Positions 7,131-7,175 of a stretch of 7,175 nt of DNA are shown one piece after another. The stretch is from an uncultured delta proteobacterium. Its GTDB lineage: Bacteria; Myxococcota_A; Polyangia; Polyangiales; Ga0077539. The translations under genes were made by a program, and so were the position numbers. The notes under the pieces were generated by a model. That model had not been told where the DNA came from. It saw only the letters and a program-made list of their open reading frames with translations, and ran no database searches. The DNA lies in NCBI GenBank assembly GCA_903860995.1, contig CAIOSS010001022.1:1-7175 (forward strand), written 5' to 3'. Position 1 is the first letter of the stretch. Every line of letters starts with the position of its first letter.

Positions 7131-7175
7131 GCGAGACCTCACCCCCAACCCCCTCTCCATGAATGGAGAGGGGGC
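7131..7175. repeat. REP/MITE-like C-rich element with perfect 12-bp inverted repeat
   Basis: CTCACCCCCAACCCCCTCTCC leads into CCCCCTCTCCAT (7149-7160), two bases GA, and its exact reverse complement ATGGAGAGGGGG (7163-7174). Its C-tract style resembles dispersed palindromic elements common in large bacterial genomes (recalled, not searched). It starts 24 bases after the lipoprotein stop and could also act as that gene's terminator; the window ends before any T-run could be seen. The element may continue past the edge. Confidence 0.6.

Overview
The window is very GC-rich and gene-dense, and most codons end in G or C. It contains two secreted lipoproteins built from aspartate- and cysteine-rich MopE-type metal-binding repeats joined by DGG/DTG-rich linkers, a multi-domain hybrid histidine kinase, and a ZapA homologue. 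This combination points to a Myxococcota (deltaproteobacterial) chromosome, perhaps of the Polyangiales type. That placement is inferred from protein style only, since no phylogenetic marker is present.

Layout from left to right. (1) 3-1316 (+) is the 3' part of a hybrid sensor kinase: end of the ATPase domain, receiver, Hpt, terminal receiver. (2) 1317-1590 has no intact gene. Its minus strand encodes a recognisable N-terminal piece of a cyclic-nucleotide-binding (cNMP) domain that lacks a normal start codon and the rest of the domain, so it is probably a pseudogene remnant. (3) 1591-2369 (+) holds two small multi-spanning membrane proteins of unknown function, overlapping by 4 nt. They are followed at 2431-2670 by a small zinc-ribbon protein. 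(4) On the minus strand, 4323-3601 encodes a J-domain-like protein without the HPD motif, and 3501-2680 encodes a lipoprotein with four cysteine/aspartate repeats. (5) 4458-5120 (+) is a nicotinamidase/isochorismatase-family cysteine hydrolase, divergent from the J-like gene and convergent with zapA (5508-5134, -). (6) 5623-7107 (+) is a larger lipoprotein with four MopE motifs and a C-terminal DUF2135/YfaP-like beta domain. (7) The window ends in a perfect 12-bp inverted repeat inside a C-rich sequence resembling a dispersed REP/MITE-type element.

The genes look like mixed chromosomal housekeeping and cell-envelope genes, not a single pathway. The only clear co-transcribed unit is the membrane-protein pair, possibly extended by the zinc-ribbon gene. 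No tRNA, rRNA, CRISPR array, transposase or phage gene was seen. I found no convincing new multi-gene system. The items most worth a second look are the cNMP-domain fragment, the unknown overlapping membrane pair, the HPD-less J-like protein, and the two differently built metal-motif lipoproteins only about 2 kb apart.
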